From Rhodospirillaceae bacterium (lineage in GTDB: Bacteria; Pseudomonadota; Alphaproteobacteria; DSM-16000; Inquilinaceae): 64,000 bases of DNA. Below are positions 61,301-64,000 of the stretch, one piece after another. The stretch spans positions 1,221,501 to 1,285,500 of the forward strand of contig JACKIH010000003.1 of the NCBI GenBank assembly GCA_020638575.1. Direction: 5' to 3'. Numbering within the stretch: position 1 is the stretch's first letter; each line of letters begins with the position of its first letter. The notes below the pieces were generated by a model. It was not told the origin of the DNA. It made no database searches and worked only from the letters and a program-made list of their open reading frames with translations. The position numbers and the translations under genes are program-made.

Positions 61301-61797
61301 TCGCCCGCGCCCTCTTCAAGCTGATGGCCTACAAGGACGAGTACGAGGTGGCGCGGCTGCACATGCAATCGGGCTTCCTGGAGGATCTGCGCAGCACCTT
61401 CGAAGGCGGCTACACGGTGCGCTACCACTTGGCACCGCCGCTGCTGCCGCTGGGCCGGGATGCGCGCGGCCGGCCGCGCAAGCGCGCCTTCGGACAGTGG
61501 ATCCAGATCCCGTTCCGCCTGCTCGCCCGCATGAAGCGGCTGCGCGGCACCCCGTTCGACGTTTTCGGCTACACCGCCGAGCGGCGCATGGAACGCGCGC
61601 TCATCGGCTGGTACGACGTGCTCATCGACACCATGGTGGCCCGCCTCGGCTCCGAACCGCCCGACGCACTCCTGGCCCTGGCCCGCGCACCGATGGAGAT
61701 CCGTGGCTTCGGCCCCGTGAAGCGGGCGGCGGTGGACAAGGTGAAGGCCGACGTCGCCGCCATGCTGACGACGGCGGAGGCCGGCCCCGCCGGATGA
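58360..61797 (+). CDS. Indolepyruvate ferredoxin oxidoreductase, fused alpha/beta type
   Basis: An 1145-residue thiamine-dependent 2-ketoacid oxidoreductase. The N-terminal pyrimidine-binding domain has GYRGSPLGAVD. CSGCPHNTST (about 435) and GIGCHFMASWMGRDTTSLIQMG (about 456) belong to the TPP-binding domain. A ferredoxin-like domain carries CEGCGDCSVQSNC and CPSF (about 637 onward), and the C-terminal gamma-like domain starts VTGVGGTGVITVG. It oxidises aryl-pyruvates from aromatic amino acids to aryl-acetyl-CoA, reducing ferredoxin. Followed after 4 bp by a DadA-like gene. Confidence 0.95.
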   Translation: MAKTPQRTLDTGYALADRYTKQSGRVFLSGTQALVRAVLDQARRDRAAGLDTAGFVSGYRGSPLGAVDLELWRAAALLDEAHVQFLPAVNEDLAATAVLGTQQVESHPDRTVQGVFGLWYGKGPGVDRAGDALRHGNAYGSSPHGGVLIVCGDDHGCVSSSMPHQSDVAMMTWFVPTLSPASVAEYLPFAEYGYALSRYSGMWVGFKAISETVESAASVELLPPRTFRRPDFAAPPGGLHYRWPDLPGPQIEERMEAKKTAVLAFADANPIDRRVFDVPDATYGIVTTGKAHLDLMEALRLLGLDAPVCRRLGIDVYKVGMVWPLAHRDALDFVREKREILVIEEKRGIVESQLKECFYDYPGHKPHAMVGKCDEAGDRLVPWTGELSPRLLAGIVAKRLDPFFPELDLPRREAALAPEPGRLIQVSGATRTPYFCSGCPHNTSTRVPEGSKALAGIGCHFMASWMGRDTTSLIQMGGEGVNWAASSRFTGKGHIFQNLGEGTYYHSGSMAIRQAIAAKANITYKILYNDAVAMTGGQPVDGPVSVQAIAHSVRAEGVERIALVSDEPGKFRAADFPQGVTISHRRDLDALQRELREIPGVTVLIYEQTCATEKRRRRKRGTLADPQRFAVINDLVCEGCGDCSVQSNCLSVEPKDTPLGRKRRINLSTCNKDFSCLEGFCPSFVTVEGAELRRSGDTSGESEAQADRLPAPEMPAIDGVYDLMVTGVGGTGVITVGAVITMAAHLEGLGATVLDFTGFAQKFGPVVSFIRLASRPEQLNQVRIDHGDADALIGCDLVVSSSPKASTTYRHGMRAAVNVAEMPTGDVVRFRDADLAVGPRLAAIARAIGEANLATLDANALAERRLGDAVYANMIMLGFAWQAGLVPVSYPALMRAITLNGVEIEKNRRAFALGRLAQAQPDMAATESAAAPETLDQVIARRADFLTAYQTAGWAERYRARVAAVRAAERAHGSDALTDAVARALFKLMAYKDEYEVARLHMQSGFLEDLRSTFEGGYTVRYHLAPPLLPLGRDARGRPRKRAFGQWIQIPFRLLARMKRLRGTPFDVFGYTAERRMERALIGWYDVLIDTMVARLGSEPPDALLALARAPMEIRGFGPVKRAAVDKVKADVAAMLTTAEAGPAG

Positions 61798-61801
61798 GGG
61801 A

Positions 61802-63058
61802 ATGCAGCAGGTGCTAAGGCCAAGCGTGCTCGTCCTTGGGGCCGGGATCGCCGGCGTTTCGGCCGCACTGCACCTGCAGCAGGCCGGGCTGGACGTCGCC
61901 CTCATCGACCGCGACACCGCCTGCCGCGGCGCAAGCTTCGGCAATGCCGGGATCATCCAGGCCGAGGCCATGGAGCCCTACGCGATGCCGCGGGGGCTGT
62001 CCGTCCTTGGCAGCTTGACGCTGTTCGGCGGATACGAAGTCCGGCTCGCCCTTGCCTCCCTGCCACGGCTGGCCGGCCCGCTGCTGCGCTACTGGTGGCA
62101 CTCCGCCCCGGTGCGCCACGCGGCAGCCTCACGGCACTATGCCAAGCTGGTGGCACGCGCCACCCAGGAGCACGCGCCGCTGATCGAAGCCTCGGGCGCC
62201 GACGCCCTGATCCGCCGCGACGGCTTCCGCTCCGTCTTCCGCTCCCAGGCCGCGCTGGACGCCGAGCTGCGCTATGCCGCAGCGCTCGGCCGCGACTTCG
62301 GGGTCGCCACCCGCGCCCTGACCGCGGCCGAGCTGGCGGCGGCCGAACCGGGGCTGACGCGGCCGCTCGCCGGGGCGATCCATTGGCTGGACCCGTGGAC
62401 GGTCCGCGATCCCGGTGCCTTGGTGGCCGCCTACACAGATCTTTTCCTGAAACGCGGCGGCACCTTCGCCCGCGGCGATGCCCTGACGCTGGCCGGCCGC
62501 GCGCGCGCCGGCTGGACGGTTGCCACCGACGACGGCGCGGCGGAGGGCGAGGCGGCCGTCGTCGCCCTCGGGGCCCTGTCGCCGTCGCTCTTGGCCCGCC
62601 ACGGGCTGCACATCCCGCTGATCCCCAAACGCGGCTACCACCGCCACTATCCTGAAGCGGCGAACCGGGTCGACCTGCCGTTCCTCGATGCCGAGCGCGG
62701 CTATGTGGCAGCCCCGATGACACGTGGCCTGCGCCTGACGACGGGTGCCGACATCGCCCTGCCCGGCGCCCGCCCATGCCACATCCAGCTACGCCGCGCC
62801 GAGGCCGCCGCCCGCGACCTCCTCGATCTCGGCCCGCCCGAGGAGGCCGCCGCGTGGCAGGGAACGCGCCCGTGCATGCCAGACATGCTGCCCGTCATCG
62901 GCGACGCGCTGCCCGGCCGGGGGCTGTGGGCATGCTTCGGGCACGGCCACCAGGGCCTTACGCTCGGCCCGGCCACGGGACGGCTGCTGGCCGAACTGAT
63001 GACCGGCGGGGACCCTTTCACCGACCCCGCTCCCTACGCCCCGCAGCGCTTCCGGTGA
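61802..63058 (+). CDS. FAD-dependent D-amino-acid dehydrogenase-like oxidoreductase
   Basis: A 418-residue DAO/DadA-type flavoprotein. VLVLGAGIAGVSAALHLQQAG binds FAD; CRGASFGNAGII and the C-terminal GHGHQGLTLGPATG flavin loop are typical. It starts 4 bp after the indolepyruvate oxidoreductase stop and is likely cotranscribed. Oxidative deamination of a D- or glycine-type amino acid to a keto acid would feed the oxidoreductase; the substrate is not known. Confidence 0.9.
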   Translation: MQQVLRPSVLVLGAGIAGVSAALHLQQAGLDVALIDRDTACRGASFGNAGIIQAEAMEPYAMPRGLSVLGSLTLFGGYEVRLALASLPRLAGPLLRYWWHSAPVRHAAASRHYAKLVARATQEHAPLIEASGADALIRRDGFRSVFRSQAALDAELRYAAALGRDFGVATRALTAAELAAAEPGLTRPLAGAIHWLDPWTVRDPGALVAAYTDLFLKRGGTFARGDALTLAGRARAGWTVATDDGAAEGEAAVVALGALSPSLLARHGLHIPLIPKRGYHRHYPEAANRVDLPFLDAERGYVAAPMTRGLRLTTGADIALPGARPCHIQLRRAEAAARDLLDLGPPEEAAAWQGTRPCMPDMLPVIGDALPGRGLWACFGHGHQGLTLGPATGRLLAELMTGGDPFTDPAPYAPQRFR

Positions 63059-63190
63059 CGACACTATGCCCCGCCGGACGGCCTCCGATGGGCTCCGCCT
63101 GACCGCCGATTAGGCGTATACTTTCCCGAATCGCGACCGGCCGAAGCCGGCCCTTGCTCGCATTCCGCGCAGGATGTGGGAGCCTCGACC

Positions 63191-64000
63191 ATGACCTTCT
63201 TTGCCGACCTGCTCGGCTCGATCTTCGAACGCCGCAACCCCAGCCGGCTGCCGGCCGGCGACGACCGCCGGCCCATGCCGGAGCTGCTGAAGGATCTCAT
63301 GGGGGCGGTCGGCGAGAACCGCGGTGCTGCGTTGGCGGCACAGATCCTCACGCGCATCGACCACATGGACGATGCCAAGAAGCTCGCCTTCTTCCGCCAT
63401 GTGTCGACGACCATGAGCGTCGATTCCGCGGCCGTCCGCCGCGCCCTCGACCGCTATGAAAAGAGCCCCGGTGGCCGCACCTACGAGACCTTCATGGTCG
63501 CCACCGATCCGCCGCGCCAGGAATTGTTCCGCCGCCTCAACCAGGCCCCCGGCGCGACCGGCCGGCTGGTCGCCTTGCGGGCCGACCTTCTGAGGCTGGC
63601 CGACGACGACCCCGATCTGACGGCGCTGGACGTCGATCTGCGCCACCTCTTCCGGTCCTGGTTCAACCGCGGCTTCCTGGTGCTGCGCCGCATCGGCTGG
63701 GAAAGCCCGAACGCCATTCTGAAGAAGATCATCGCCTACGAGGCGGTGCACGCCATCAACAGCCGCGACGAGCTGCGCCACCGCCTGGAGCCCACGGACC
63801 GGCGGTGCTTCGCCTTCTTCCATCCCGCGATGCCGGACGATCCGCTGATCTTCGTGGAAGTCGCCCTGACCGACAGCGTGCCGAACTCCATCCAGGCACT
63901 GCTCGACGAAACCCGTACGGTGATTGCCGCGGAGGATGCGAACACGGCGGTGTTCTACTCCATCTCCAACTGCCAGCCGGGGCTCGCCAACGTCTCCTTC
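63191..64000 (+). CDS. Malonyl-CoA decarboxylase, N-terminal part
   Basis: The first 270 codons of a malonyl-CoA decarboxylase; the gene runs off the right edge. The helical N-terminal domain (about 1-90) is followed by the start of the acetyltransferase-like catalytic domain, with FRSWFNRGFLVLRRIGWESPNAILKKIIAYEAVH and RCFAFFHPAMPDDPLIFVEVAL. It converts malonyl-CoA to acetyl-CoA. The catalytic Ser/His lie beyond the window. Start at the ATG at 63191. Confidence 0.93.
   Translation, partial: MTFFADLLGSIFERRNPSRLPAGDDRRPMPELLKDLMGAVGENRGAALAAQILTRIDHMDDAKKLAFFRHVSTTMSVDSAAVRRALDRYEKSPGGRTYETFMVATDPPRQELFRRLNQAPGATGRLVALRADLLRLADDDPDLTALDVDLRHLFRSWFNRGFLVLRRIGWESPNAILKKIIAYEAVHAINSRDELRHRLEPTDRRCFAFFHPAMPDDPLIFVEVALTDSVPNSIQALLDETRTVIAAEDANTAVFYSISNCQPGLANVSF

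Overview
The window is high-GC DNA (roughly two thirds G+C, my visual estimate) from what looks like an alphaproteobacterium of the Rhodospirillales type. The arguments are the gatC-gatA and gatB genes with a divergent ruvX, the pyrB-pyrC'-plsY cluster in which the dihydroorotase has lost its metal ligands, TrmFO, and an O2-dependent (CobG/CobN-type) cobalamin pathway under cobalamin riboswitches. The order-level placement is inference from gene content only.

Layout. 1-7.1 kb: edge of an imelysin-like gene, a Cys-containing orphan, a 40-bp tandem repeat, tRNA-Ser(GCU), an orphan gene, a GST, a membrane-anchored trypsin-like protease, a DUF350 membrane protein, a MetC-type PLP enzyme and gatB. 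7.2-17.6 kb: an EamA transporter, three tandem related four-helix membrane proteins, gatA, gatC, ruvX, an AEC transporter, pyrB-pyrC'-plsY, a VapBC toxin-antitoxin pair and ssb. 17.9-27.2 kb: an FAH-family hydrolase and an SDR (sugar-acid type catabolism), uvrA, two back-to-back MNT/HEPN toxin-antitoxin modules, trmFO, a KpsS-like glycan protein and a cluster of CTAG-bounded palindromes. 27.4-29.1 kb: crcB, a lone KaiB-domain protein, tRNA-Asn(GUU) and a decayed tyrosine integrase.

29.2-57.5 kb is one large cobalt/cobalamin island with four cobalamin riboswitches. The first riboswitch precedes an ECF cobalt importer (DUF4198 protein, CbiM, NikL-like protein, CbiQ, CbiO). Next come the corrin ring genes cobB, cobA, cbiD, cobM, cobE, cobL, cobK, cobJ, cobI, cobH, cobG and cobN, with cobW and a DUF1636 gene. 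The run DUF1636-cobW-cobN-cobG-cobH-cobI-cobJ is on the minus strand behind the second riboswitch, mostly with 4-bp start/stop overlaps. Then follow cobO and cobQ, an RcnR-like repressor with an RcnA-like Ni/Co exporter, a riboswitch-preceded DUF1289 fusion protein, and a riboswitch-preceded btuB with an uncharacterised gene and a BtuF-like binding protein. Cobalt import, cobalt export, de novo corrin synthesis and corrinoid uptake are therefore encoded side by side. cobS/cobT, cobC/cobD, cobP, cobU, cobV and btuCD are not in the window. A CbiD-type C1-methyltransferase takes the place of CobF.

57.7-64.0 kb: an Lrp/AsnC regulator divergent from a fused indolepyruvate ferredoxin oxidoreductase, a DadA-like FAD oxidoreductase, and the first 270 codons of malonyl-CoA decarboxylase, cut by the window edge. 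I found no CRISPR array, rRNA, complete IS element or complete prophage.
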